Assembly: GCA_944358445.1 (NCBI GenBank)
Contig: CALVRC010000006.1
Span: forward strand, 19,535-83,534
DNA from: an uncultured Bacilli bacterium
Lineage (GTDB): Bacteria; Bacillota_I; Bacilli_A; RF39; UBA660
Direction: 5' to 3'
DNA length: 64,000 bases
A program made the position numbers and the translations under genes. Below, piece after piece: positions 17,010 through 24,398 of the stretch (its first letter is position 1; each line of letters begins with the position of its first letter). The notes below the pieces were generated by a model that ran no database searches, was not told the DNA's origin, and saw only the letters and a list, made by a program, of their open reading frames with translations.

Positions 17010-18017
17010 GTGAATGTAATAATTGCGAATAAATATCGTGATGCTTTATCGGCTTTAGACATTGAAGTTATAAAAACTTTAGAAGGAGAATTTACAGTTG
17101 ATGAGATTATTAATACTTTTGAAAACTTCTTCTTTAATAAGATGATTTTAGATGTTACTGCTTTAAGGGATTATAAAAACATTAAAACATTGCAACAATT
17201 ATCTTTATCTCTTGATATGGATAAAGTAATATTATTATTAGATGGTTCTCCTGAAACTTCTGATCCTGAGTATTTGTCTGATTTGATTTCAATGAGAATT
17301 TATAATTTTACAATGAATGTTGATGGCGTTAAATGGCTTTATGATCATCCTAATAGTTACCGTGATGTTGCTCAATATCATCAGCTTGATACTACACATG
17401 GTGGTGTATCATATAATGTTGTAAATTCAGGTGGTTCACAAAGCTTTAAAATGAATTCTATCGTTAGTTTTAAGGATGTTACTCCTGGTGCTGGAGCTAC
17501 AACGTTAATTTATATTGCAAAAAAACAATTAGAGCGTAATTATGATGTTGTTGCTATTGAAGTAGATAAGCATGATTTTATGTATTTTGATGAAGAAAAA
17601 ATGTATAGTGTTTCTAGTAATGAGATTGGTAATGCGATTGCTAAACATAGTGATGCTGATGTTATTTTAATAGATGCTAATACTAGTCCAGCGGTTGAAG
17701 CTTTGGCTAATGAAACAATATATTTATTGGAACCATCTAAAATACAATTGAATAAATTATTAGCTCGTGATCCAAAGGTTTTAGAAAGAAATAAAAATAA
17801 AAAAATTGTTTTAAATCAGTGTTTGCTCAGTGATCAAGATGTTGCTGATTTTGAATATGAAACTGGACTTAATGTTTTTTATAGAATTCCACCTTTGAAT
17901 GATCAAAGTTCTAACAATGAGGCTTTAGATAAGTTTTTAGTTAAGTTAGGATTTTATAAGCAGGATATTTCTGGTGGTGAAGGTGATAAGAAAGGGATTA
18001 TGGGGTTATTTAAATAG
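17010..18017 (+). CDS. CpaE/MinD-like P-loop protein with degenerate Walker A
   Basis: The 335-residue protein has a receiver-like N-terminal half (roughly residues 1-115) and a MinD/ParA-type C-terminal half, the layout of CpaE/TadZ, which positions Tad machines at the cell pole. The deviant Walker A of this family is normally KGGxGKTT; here it reads TPGAGATT (around residue 160), so the signature and catalytic lysines are missing. The later block DADVILIDANTSPAVEAL matches the switch II region. It probably works as a non-hydrolysing localisation factor. Start is GTG 17010, nine bases after GGAGG. It ends the Tad half of the locus. Confidence 0.75.
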   Translation: MNVIIANKYRDALSALDIEVIKTLEGEFTVDEIINTFENFFFNKMILDVTALRDYKNIKTLQQLSLSLDMDKVILLLDGSPETSDPEYLSDLISMRIYNFTMNVDGVKWLYDHPNSYRDVAQYHQLDTTHGGVSYNVVNSGGSQSFKMNSIVSFKDVTPGAGATTLIYIAKKQLERNYDVVAIEVDKHDFMYFDEEKMYSVSSNEIGNAIAKHSDADVILIDANTSPAVEALANETIYLLEPSKIQLNKLLARDPKVLERNKNKKIVLNQCLLSDQDVADFEYETGLNVFYRIPPLNDQSSNNEALDKFLVKLGFYKQDISGGEGDKKGIMGLFK

Positions 18018-18071
18018 TCCTTTTTGTTATTAAAAAATTGTAAAATTTAGTTAATTGAATTTTGATTTGTA

Positions 18072-18100
18072 TTGACAAAAAATGTAAATAACGGTATATT
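18072..18100 (+). promoter_or_regulatory. Consensus sigma-A promoter upstream of the VirB2-like genes
   Basis: TTGACA (18072-18077) and TATATT (18095-18100) are separated by 17 bp. A second -10-like TATAAT begins at 18101. AAGAGGAGG lies in the leader before ATG 18131. This is the best promoter match in the locus and divides the Tad half from the type IV secretion half. Confidence 0.7.
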
Positions 18101-18130
18101 TATAATATAAGTTAAGAGGAGGTTAAAATT

Positions 18131-18499
18131 ATGAATTTAGTTAATACTTTAGAATATTGTCAAGGTGTTATTGGTGATGCAGGTATTCCAAATGGTATTG
18201 GTAATGCTGTACATATGATAGTTGTAGCTATTCAAGTTGTAGTTCCAATACTATTAATTATATGGGGTATGATTGATTTTGCCAAAGCAATTATTGGACA
18301 AGATGAGGATAAAATTAAAGCTGGTCAAAAATTATTTATGAAGAGATTAATTGCTGCTGTATTAGTGTTTTTAATAGTTACTATTGTTCAGCTTTTGATT
18401 AACGTAGCTGCAAGTGTTGCTGAAGGTGATGGTTCTGGTACTGATGTTAATTCTGTATGGACTTGTGCTAAATCATTGATTTCTGGACAATCATCATAA
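18131..18499 (+). CDS. VirB2/TrbC-like two-helix pilin 1
   Basis: The 122-residue protein carries two hydrophobic helices (about residues 27-50 and 74-98) joined by a short charged cytosolic loop, DFAKAIIGQDEDKIKAGQKLFMKRL. That is the topology of VirB2/TrbC pilins and of small two-helix proteins of Gram-positive type IV systems. One Cys precedes helix 1 (EYCQG) and one follows helix 2 (WTCAKS). No cleavable signal peptide is obvious. The downstream paralogue and the C-termini of the proteins at 4246, 19085 and 20222 share the plan. It is expressed from a consensus promoter. Confidence 0.75.
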   Translation: MNLVNTLEYCQGVIGDAGIPNGIGNAVHMIVVAIQVVVPILLIIWGMIDFAKAIIGQDEDKIKAGQKLFMKRLIAAVLVFLIVTIVQLLINVAASVAEGDGSGTDVNSVWTCAKSLISGQSS

Positions 18500-18523
18500 T
18501 AATTAAGAAAGTAGGAATTAGAT

Positions 18524-18931
18524 ATGTATATATTTAATATATTAGATAATGCGAATGCTACATTATGTGAGGGAATATTAGTACCTAACGAGTTATTTAA
18601 CGTTGTTGCTACTATTATCAAAGGAATAAAAATAGTAGTTCCAATATTACTTATTATATGGGGTATGCTTGATTTTACAAAATCTGTTGTAGCTAAAAAA
18701 GAAGAGGATATTAAGAAATATCAAAAAGCTTTTGTTTCACGTCTTATTTCTGCTTTAGTTGTATTTTTGATTATTTTCATTGTTCAACTAGCTGTTAATT
18801 TAGTTTCTGGGGTTGAAGATAGTACTAACCCTGATGGTACTACTGTTAGCGATATATGGAGTTGCAGTAAAAAATTTATTAATGGTGTTGATACAAATAA
18901 TGAAACAGAAGGTGAAGAATCGTCTAATTGA
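18524..18931 (+). CDS. VirB2/TrbC-like two-helix pilin 2
   Basis: This is a 135-residue paralogue of the preceding gene, with a Cys before helix 1 (ATLCEGIL), helix 1 ending in VVPILLIIWGMLDF (almost identical to VVPILLIIWGMIDF upstream), a charged loop, helix 2 with LVVFLIIFIVQLAVN, and the conserved WSCSKKFI after it. The C-terminus is an acidic Asn/Glu/Ser tail. A terminator follows, so the two pilin-like genes form a separate short unit, which suits highly expressed subunits. Confidence 0.75.
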   Translation: MYIFNILDNANATLCEGILVPNELFNVVATIIKGIKIVVPILLIIWGMLDFTKSVVAKKEEDIKKYQKAFVSRLISALVVFLIIFIVQLAVNLVSGVEDSTNPDGTTVSDIWSCSKKFINGVDTNNETEGEESSN

Positions 18932-18942
18932 CGGTTCTTTTT
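18916..18942 (+). terminator. Intrinsic terminator after the two VirB2-like genes
   Basis: AGAATCGTC and GACGGTTCT pair over nine positions (one G-T) around TAATT and are followed by a T-run. The left arm overlaps the end of the upstream gene. Confidence 0.75.
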
Positions 18943-19048
18943 ATTAAATGACAATTTTTTGTATAATTGTTATTTGCCGATTCATTATTTTATGTTATGT
19001 TAGTCAAAAATTATTATTGTTATTATGTTGCGAATATTGTTCATCGCG

Positions 19049-19057
19049 TGTTATAAT
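19049..19057 (+). promoter_or_regulatory. Promoter TTGCGA - 18 bp - TATAAT (extended TGTTATAAT)
   Basis: TATAAT at 19052-19057 is preceded by TGT. A TTGCGA -35-like box is at 19028-19033. A transcription start near 19064 places the GGTGAT site and ATG 19085 in a good arrangement, favouring 19085 over the ATG at 19073. Confidence 0.5.
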
Positions 19058-19084
19058 AGTTATGTACAGTAAATGGGTGATTAT

Positions 19085-20122
19085 ATGTATAGAAAAAAGA
19101 ATGTTTTTTTAATTTTAATATTTACCTTTATTTTTATGTTTTTTGGCCTTAATAATGTAAAAGCTGTGACAAGATGTGATTATGGTATTCAGTGTAAATA
19201 TAGCTTATCCAATTTACGTGAATCTGTTGGTGGAGGATATTTAATGGGTGGAGGGTATTTATATGTTACCTTCCAGTGTAGTGATAATTCTAAATCTTTT
19301 TCTGAGTGTTCTAGTTTTATAGCTAAAGCTGCTGCTAGTAAACAAGATATGAGCGCTAATGCTTTTTTTGAAACTGGTGGAAATCCTGGAGAAGATATAC
19401 CTATTAGTAATTATAATGATCTTTTTGGTTCAAATGCTAATAGCTTTAAGAATAATTTTTCTACTGACAATAAATTTTCTTGTCCTGTTATGTATTATAT
19501 TGGCGAAGAAAGTAATTCAAAAGTAAAACTTGGTTTTAGTAAGTTTGGTGTAGGTGCTTCAGGACGTACTTCTTTTACTGCTGATCCTTTAGCTAACCCT
19601 TCTTGTATAGAACAAGGTGTGACTGTTGATGAAGATGATTTGCAAGATCAAGCAACGGATGATGCATCAAATGCTTATGCTGATGAAGAAACTGGAAAAA
19701 ATGATGCTAAGGACAATAACGCTTCCGGCGGAGTAGATACGCAAGTAATAGTTGACTGGGCACAAAATCATGGTTACGGAAATGGGGTTACATCTTTAGG
19801 AGATCCTTGTACTGTTATTAATCCAGAATTACAGGATATATTATCAGGTGCTTTTTGGTTAATTAGTATTGTAGGGATAGTTCTATTAGTAGTAATGACA
19901 GCAATAAGCTTTATAAAAGCAATAGTTGGATCTGACGATGAAAAACTTAAAGAGGCTTTTAAACATTTAGTTACAAGAATAATTGTAGTAATTATATTGT
20001 TATTGTTACCAATGCTTTTAACTTTTATTATCACACTTATTAATGATAGTGCAGAAGGTGAGATTAGTGTTGGTGCAGATGGTAATATATTCTGTGATGT
20101 ATCAGGTTCTTCTTCTAATTAA
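19085..20122 (+). CDS. Secreted ectodomain fused to VirB2-like two-helix domain, paralogue 1
   Basis: The 345-residue protein has a signal peptide (about residues 1-27, ending VKA), a Cys-containing ectodomain beginning CDYGIQCKYSLSNLR, an acidic linker (DDLQDQATDD...), and then a module that starts near NWAQNHGYG-type sequence and continues CTVINPELQDILSG, helix 1, the loop IVGSDDEKLKEAFKHLV, and helix 2 with VIILLLLPMLLTF. The last 126 codons are almost identical to those of the next gene, while the ectodomains are only distantly similar (shared CxxGIxCxY and FxCSD blocks). I infer a surface-exposed variant pilin or tip protein. No enzyme motif is recognised. Confidence 0.75.
   Translation: MYRKKNVFLILIFTFIFMFFGLNNVKAVTRCDYGIQCKYSLSNLRESVGGGYLMGGGYLYVTFQCSDNSKSFSECSSFIAKAAASKQDMSANAFFETGGNPGEDIPISNYNDLFGSNANSFKNNFSTDNKFSCPVMYYIGEESNSKVKLGFSKFGVGASGRTSFTADPLANPSCIEQGVTVDEDDLQDQATDDASNAYADEETGKNDAKDNNASGGVDTQVIVDWAQNHGYGNGVTSLGDPCTVINPELQDILSGAFWLISIVGIVLLVVMTAISFIKAIVGSDDEKLKEAFKHLVTRIIVVIILLLLPMLLTFIITLINDSAEGEISVGADGNIFCDVSGSSSN
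19742..20119 (+). repeat. 378-bp near-identical 3' segment, copy 1
   Basis: This segment matches 20948-21325 at nearly every base by eye (about ten or so differences, mostly in the first 150 bases). It encodes the VirB2-like C-terminal module. The flanking upstream coding sequence is divergent, which points to gene conversion or partial duplication. Confidence 0.9.
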
Positions 20123-20185
20123 ATTATGAAATATTAATGAATAATAATATTTTGTAAAATAGTTATTTGTTAGAGTGTTAAATTA

Positions 20186-20194
20186 TGTTATAAT
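20186..20194 (+). promoter_or_regulatory. Extended -10 TGTTATAAT upstream of paralogue 2
   Basis: TGTTATAAT lies 27 bases before the ATG at 20222, with a second TATAAT at about 20202-20207 and TAAGGGG before the start. It makes this paralogue independently transcribable. Confidence 0.5.
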
Positions 20195-20221
20195 TATTGT
20201 GTATAATAGGTAAGGGGTTTT

Positions 20222-21397
20222 ATGAAAAATAATTCAAATAGATTAAAGAGTTTTTTGTTTATTGTGTTTGCTTTTATGACTATGTTTATTTGTGTAGATG
20301 GCGTAAAGGCTGATTGTAATGAGGGTATTGTTTGTAGTTATAAATTCTGTGGTTTACGCGATACAGCCAATCCTGATAAGAATGGAGGACTTGCAATAGG
20401 TGGATGTGCCGAAAATAATAATTATGTTTATATGGATGTAATTTTTACTTGTTCTGATACAAGTAAAAATGCTAAAGATTGCAATTCTTTTGTTTCTTGG
20501 GCATATGGATATAAAAATTATGATGGAAAAAGTTGCAAAAAACTTGAATCTTGGGGTAATTATAATGATGTTTTTCACAATACTGACAAATACTTTAAAA
20601 AGCTTTTTAATAAACAAGGTGAATTTACTTGTCCAACTTTAATTGTTGGATTGAATGGTGGTACTTCTAATGATGTTTATAAAATTGGATATGGTAAACC
20701 AAGTGGATTAAGTTTTAATCAAAGTACTCAAGATGGTGTTGAAAATACAATAAATTGGCAAGGAGTGTATTCTGCTGGAGCTAAAGTTACTGCAAGTAAT
20801 ATTGCTTGTGCAAATAGTGGAACAAATTTTGATACTGTTGAGACAAATACAAAAAAAGAATGTGATGATACAGTTATTAATAAGGTTGAAGAAGAGAAAG
20901 AACATTATGAGGAACAGACTGGTAATAATAAAGGAAAAGTAGATCCACAAACAATAGTTAACTGGGCACAAAATCATGGTTATGGAAATGAGGTTACATC
21001 TTTAGGAGATCCTTGCACTGTTATTAGTCCAGAATTACAGGATATATTATCAGGTGCTTTTTGGTTAATTAGTATTGCAGGGATAGTTTTATTAGTAGTA
21101 ATGACAGCAATAAGCTTTATAAAAGCAATAGTTGGATCTGACGATGAAAAACTTAAAGAGGCTTTTAAACATTTAGTTACAAGAATAATTGTAGTAATTA
21201 TATTGTTATTGTTACCAATGCTTTTAACTTTTATTATCACACTTATTAATGATAGTGCAGAAGGTGAGATTAGTGTTGGTGCAGATGGTAATATATTCTG
21301 TGATGTATCAGGTTCTTCTTCTGATAATGCTAGTAGTGGTGATACTAGTGGTGGAACCGCTGTTATAGACAAAAATACTGGTGAGATGACTCAGTAA
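20222..21397 (+). CDS. Secreted ectodomain fused to VirB2-like two-helix domain, paralogue 2
   Basis: The 391-residue paralogue of the preceding gene has a signal peptide (about residues 1-30, ending VKAD) and a longer Cys-rich ectodomain (CNEGIVCSY, FCGLRD, GGCAEN, FTCSD, DCNSF). A Glu/Lys-rich linker with coiled-coil character (NKVEEEKEHYEEQ) follows, then the shared module starting IVNWAQNHGYGNEV. It ends with an extra Ser/Gly/Thr tail absent from paralogue 1. The VirB2-like module is identical apart from a few substitutions. The linker may raise the ectodomain above the surface. Function is unknown. Confidence 0.75.
   Translation: MKNNSNRLKSFLFIVFAFMTMFICVDGVKADCNEGIVCSYKFCGLRDTANPDKNGGLAIGGCAENNNYVYMDVIFTCSDTSKNAKDCNSFVSWAYGYKNYDGKSCKKLESWGNYNDVFHNTDKYFKKLFNKQGEFTCPTLIVGLNGGTSNDVYKIGYGKPSGLSFNQSTQDGVENTINWQGVYSAGAKVTASNIACANSGTNFDTVETNTKKECDDTVINKVEEEKEHYEEQTGNNKGKVDPQTIVNWAQNHGYGNEVTSLGDPCTVISPELQDILSGAFWLISIAGIVLLVVMTAISFIKAIVGSDDEKLKEAFKHLVTRIIVVIILLLLPMLLTFIITLINDSAEGEISVGADGNIFCDVSGSSSDNASSGDTSGGTAVIDKNTGEMTQ
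20948..21325 (+). repeat. 378-bp near-identical 3' segment, copy 2
   Basis: Counterpart of 19742-20119. Similarity stops at the end of the GSSS codons, where this gene continues with a unique tail. The distance between copies is 1,206 bp. Confidence 0.9.
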
Positions 21398-21409
21398 AAG
21401 GAGGATATT

Positions 21410-23542
21410 ATGGAAATTTTGCAAAACCTTTTTAGAACATTAATGTTTTTCTTGGACAATATTGTGTATGGTTTAATTCCACAAATTTATAAATTATTTA
21501 TATATTTGTCTGAGTTAAATTTGTTTGGTGGTGAATCTAATCCACTTAAGGATTTAATTAATCATATATATGTTTTACTCGGAATATTTATGCTTTTTAA
21601 AGTAAGTTTTTCTTTATTACAGTATTTAGTTGATCCAAATTCATTTAGGGATAGTTCTAAAGGAATGGGTAAACTGGTTACTAATGTTTTGGTGGCCTTA
21701 GTCTTACTTGTAAGTGTTCCTGCTATATTTAGTGCAGCTACAGAAATACAAAAAGTTATTATTCATAGTAATGCTATAGGACAGCTTATTTTAGGAACTA
21801 ATGCTACTGATTATTCTGGTACTGTAAGTGATGATGGAAAAATTGATGTTAATGGTATAGAAACAATGGCTAAAGATTTACAGTTTATGTTATTTGGTGC
21901 CTTTTATAATTTAAATACTAATATATCTACATTTAGTGCTTGTTCAGGGACTAGTGGAGTATTTGGATCTGTTGATATGGCTGATCCTGGTTGTTTAGAA
22001 ACTCTTAATACAGAAATATCTGGATATAATGATGCTTCTTCTAATGGAGTTACTTTATATAGTTTCTTTAAATATGAGGGTTCTGGTGAAAATTGTAATG
22101 ATGCAGGAGTATGTGATGAACGTAATTTTGGACACTTTGATAAGCTATTGTGGTGGAAAGTTGATGGAGAATATGTAATTAATTATTTACCATTTATATC
22201 TACCGCTGCTGGTGTTTATGTAGTATTTTTATTAATTTCATTTTCAATTGATATCGCTGTGCGTGCAATCAAACTTTGCTTTTTACAAATGGTTGCTCCA
22301 ATTGCAATAGTTTCATATATTGATCCAAAAGAATCTATTAGTAATGGAAAACTTCATAATTGGATTAAAGAATGTGCTTCTACTTATTTCTCATTATTCT
22401 TAAGACTTGCAACTATATTCTTAATTATGCTATTAGTTTCTAGTATTACATCTACCGTATTGGCTGGTGGAGAAGGTAGTATTAAAGAACAGATAGACGA
22501 TACAGGATATAGTATATGGATTTACTTATTCTTAGTTATTGGGGCATTCATGTTTGCTAAACAATTGCCAAAGATAATAGAAAATATATTTGGATTGAAA
22601 GGTACAGGAGATCTTAGTTTGAATCCATTTAAGAATGCTGGAATGGTAGCTATGGCTGGTGTAGGAGCAACTGCAGGTGCAGCTATTGGAAGTGCTGCGG
22701 CTAACACTTGGGCTTTAGGTAGAAATCTTTGGAAAAATAAAGGACATAATATTTCCGATTTTAAAGAAAATGTTTCTACTGGTGTTGGTAATTTGAAAAC
22801 TGGTTGGAATACAGCTGGTACAGGATGGCAAGGAATTAAAAATAGAGCAAGGCTTGTTAGTGGAGCTATAAAACCAGTTACTTCTGCTATTTCTCCTGTG
22901 GCTGGAATTGCTACTGGTGCTGCAAGTGGTTTAGCTAGAGCTGGTAAAGCTGCCGCTACAGGAACAAAGCCAGGACAAGCATTTACTTCTGCTGTTCATG
23001 CTACAAATGAAGCTAGATATCGCCGCGATGTTAACCAAGAAGCAGGTTATGGTGTTGTTCGACGTGGTATAGATAAGATTGATGCTGCAGCAGGTGTTAA
23101 AAATAAAGATGCTGGTATTGGTAAAATGGATAAAGATATAAAAGCTATTCAAAGAGAAATGGATAATGTTAGAATGAGTGAACAAAGTGTTCGTGAACAA
23201 CAAGGACAAATGGCTGGTAGACATTGGACAAGTTATCAGACATTACTTAAAAAGGATGAGAAAGGTCAATATAAATTTGCCGATTATAATAAAGAAGGAA
23301 AACTTACTGGATGGAATTATGATACATATGAGAAGTGGTATTTAGATGAGATGAATAAACAGTCTCAAGGATTACCAAATGAAATTGATGGTACAGTTTC
23401 TATTGGTAGGAGTGATTTTAATGAATTTACTGATCTTCAAAATTCAATTGATAGTATGGATTCTAGGTTTGAAGAATTACGTCAAGATCAATCTCGTTTA
23501 AAAGATGCTTCTGATGCTAGAAATAATAATGGTAAAAAATAA
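21410..23542 (+). CDS. virB6: VirB6/TrbL-like polytopic channel protein
   Basis: This 710-residue protein is the probable inner-membrane channel component of the type IV secretion system. The N-terminal ~420 residues hold at least six hydrophobic segments, including LLGIFMLFKVSFSLLQYL, the VirB6-like block FSIDIAVRAIKLCFLQMVAPI (near residues 280-305) and LRLATIFLIMLLVSSI. A large exported loop with several Cys lies between helices 3 and 4 (about residues 120-250). The C-terminal ~280 residues are Ala/Gly-rich then highly charged and probably coiled, an extension seen in many Gram-positive VirB6 proteins. It is followed by virB3-like and virB4 genes, a usual order. Confidence 0.85.
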   Translation: MEILQNLFRTLMFFLDNIVYGLIPQIYKLFIYLSELNLFGGESNPLKDLINHIYVLLGIFMLFKVSFSLLQYLVDPNSFRDSSKGMGKLVTNVLVALVLLVSVPAIFSAATEIQKVIIHSNAIGQLILGTNATDYSGTVSDDGKIDVNGIETMAKDLQFMLFGAFYNLNTNISTFSACSGTSGVFGSVDMADPGCLETLNTEISGYNDASSNGVTLYSFFKYEGSGENCNDAGVCDERNFGHFDKLLWWKVDGEYVINYLPFISTAAGVYVVFLLISFSIDIAVRAIKLCFLQMVAPIAIVSYIDPKESISNGKLHNWIKECASTYFSLFLRLATIFLIMLLVSSITSTVLAGGEGSIKEQIDDTGYSIWIYLFLVIGAFMFAKQLPKIIENIFGLKGTGDLSLNPFKNAGMVAMAGVGATAGAAIGSAAANTWALGRNLWKNKGHNISDFKENVSTGVGNLKTGWNTAGTGWQGIKNRARLVSGAIKPVTSAISPVAGIATGAASGLARAGKAAATGTKPGQAFTSAVHATNEARYRRDVNQEAGYGVVRRGIDKIDAAAGVKNKDAGIGKMDKDIKAIQREMDNVRMSEQSVREQQGQMAGRHWTSYQTLLKKDEKGQYKFADYNKEGKLTGWNYDTYEKWYLDEMNKQSQGLPNEIDGTVSIGRSDFNEFTDLQNSIDSMDSRFEELRQDQSRLKDASDARNNNGKK

Positions 23543-23560
23543 AAAGGGAGGTTATAATAT

Positions 23561-23887
23561 ATGCAATTTTTAATTCCGGCGAATTCGAAAAAATCGATGC
23601 TTATTTTTGGGGCATTTACAACCTTTGATTTGATTTTGTTTGGTGTTGGTCTTGGAGTAACTATAATACTTTTACTTATAATTGCTCCGACTAATATTTT
23701 TACAGCAATGTTGGATTTAGCACCTGGTGTTATATGTGGTTTTTTGGTTATGCCAATACCAAATTATCATAATATTAGAATTGTTATTCAGGAATTATAT
23801 AAGTTTTATACAACTAGACAAAAATTTATTTGGAAAGGTTGGTGTGTGAAAGATGAGTTCGACGACACGAAGCAAGTACACAAATGA
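23561..23887 (+). CDS. VirB3/PrgI-like small membrane protein
   Basis: The 108-residue protein has two closely spaced hydrophobic segments (about residues 22-45 and 50-66) followed by a short basic tail ending in VHK. Small two-helix proteins of this kind (VirB3, TcpE, PrgI) sit immediately before VirB4 in type IV secretion loci, as here. Its end overlaps the next gene by 35 bases. Assignment rests on size, topology and position. Confidence 0.75.
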   Translation: MQFLIPANSKKSMLIFGAFTTFDLILFGVGLGVTIILLLIIAPTNIFTAMLDLAPGVICGFLVMPIPNYHNIRIVIQELYKFYTTRQKFIWKGWCVKDEFDDTKQVHK

Positions 23888-24398
23888 TTTTGTACCAATA
23901 AGATCAATTACAAATGGTGTTATTATTTGTGATAATAATGATAAGGTTACAGGGGTAAAGATATCTCCTAGAAATATCTTTATCCTAGAACCAGATGTTC
24001 AAAATATGATTATTAATAATTTAAAAAATGTTTATAACTTAATTGATTATGAATTTTGGATTATAGCGGCTGATAGGCCAGTTGATATAACTGCTTATTT
24101 ATCAAGATTACAATTACTTTATAATCAACAATCTAGTCCAGTTAGAAGAAAATTAATTTTGGATGATATTAATAAGGCTAATATGTTTACAACTAATAAT
24201 GTTGTTGATACAGAATTTTATTTACTATTTAAAGAAAGAGATATGGATAAGATTCAAAAGAAAATTAGAAATTTAATTCAATCTTTTGCGAATGCTGGTT
24301 TAAATGCGACACAAACATCTAATGATGATTTAAGAGTTATTTTAGATAATTTCTTGAATGGAGGAACTACTACTACGTTTGGGACGGTGATGAGTTAA
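23853..24398 (+). CDS. VirB4 N-terminal domain encoded as a separate protein
   Basis: This 181-residue soluble protein resembles the non-catalytic N-terminal part of VirB4/TraE-type ATPases: ITNGVIICDNNDKVTGVKISPRNIF followed by a helical region with YEFWIIAADRPVD and an ILDDINKA block. Its stop overlaps the start of the VirB4 ATPase gene (TAATG), so the two halves are made together. In most systems these are one protein of about 800 residues; 181 plus 594 residues add up to that length. I infer a stable two-piece VirB4. The start overlaps the end of the VirB3-like gene. Confidence 0.7.
   Translation: MSSTTRSKYTNDFVPIRSITNGVIICDNNDKVTGVKISPRNIFILEPDVQNMIINNLKNVYNLIDYEFWIIAADRPVDITAYLSRLQLLYNQQSSPVRRKLILDDINKANMFTTNNVVDTEFYLLFKERDMDKIQKKIRNLIQSFANAGLNATQTSNDDLRVILDNFLNGGTTTTFGTVMS

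Noticed and set aside
20980..21372. Minus-strand open frames opposite the two VirB2-like fusion genes (also 19774-20034)
   Set aside because: They are mirror images of the duplicated 378-bp segment and so occur twice for trivial reasons.
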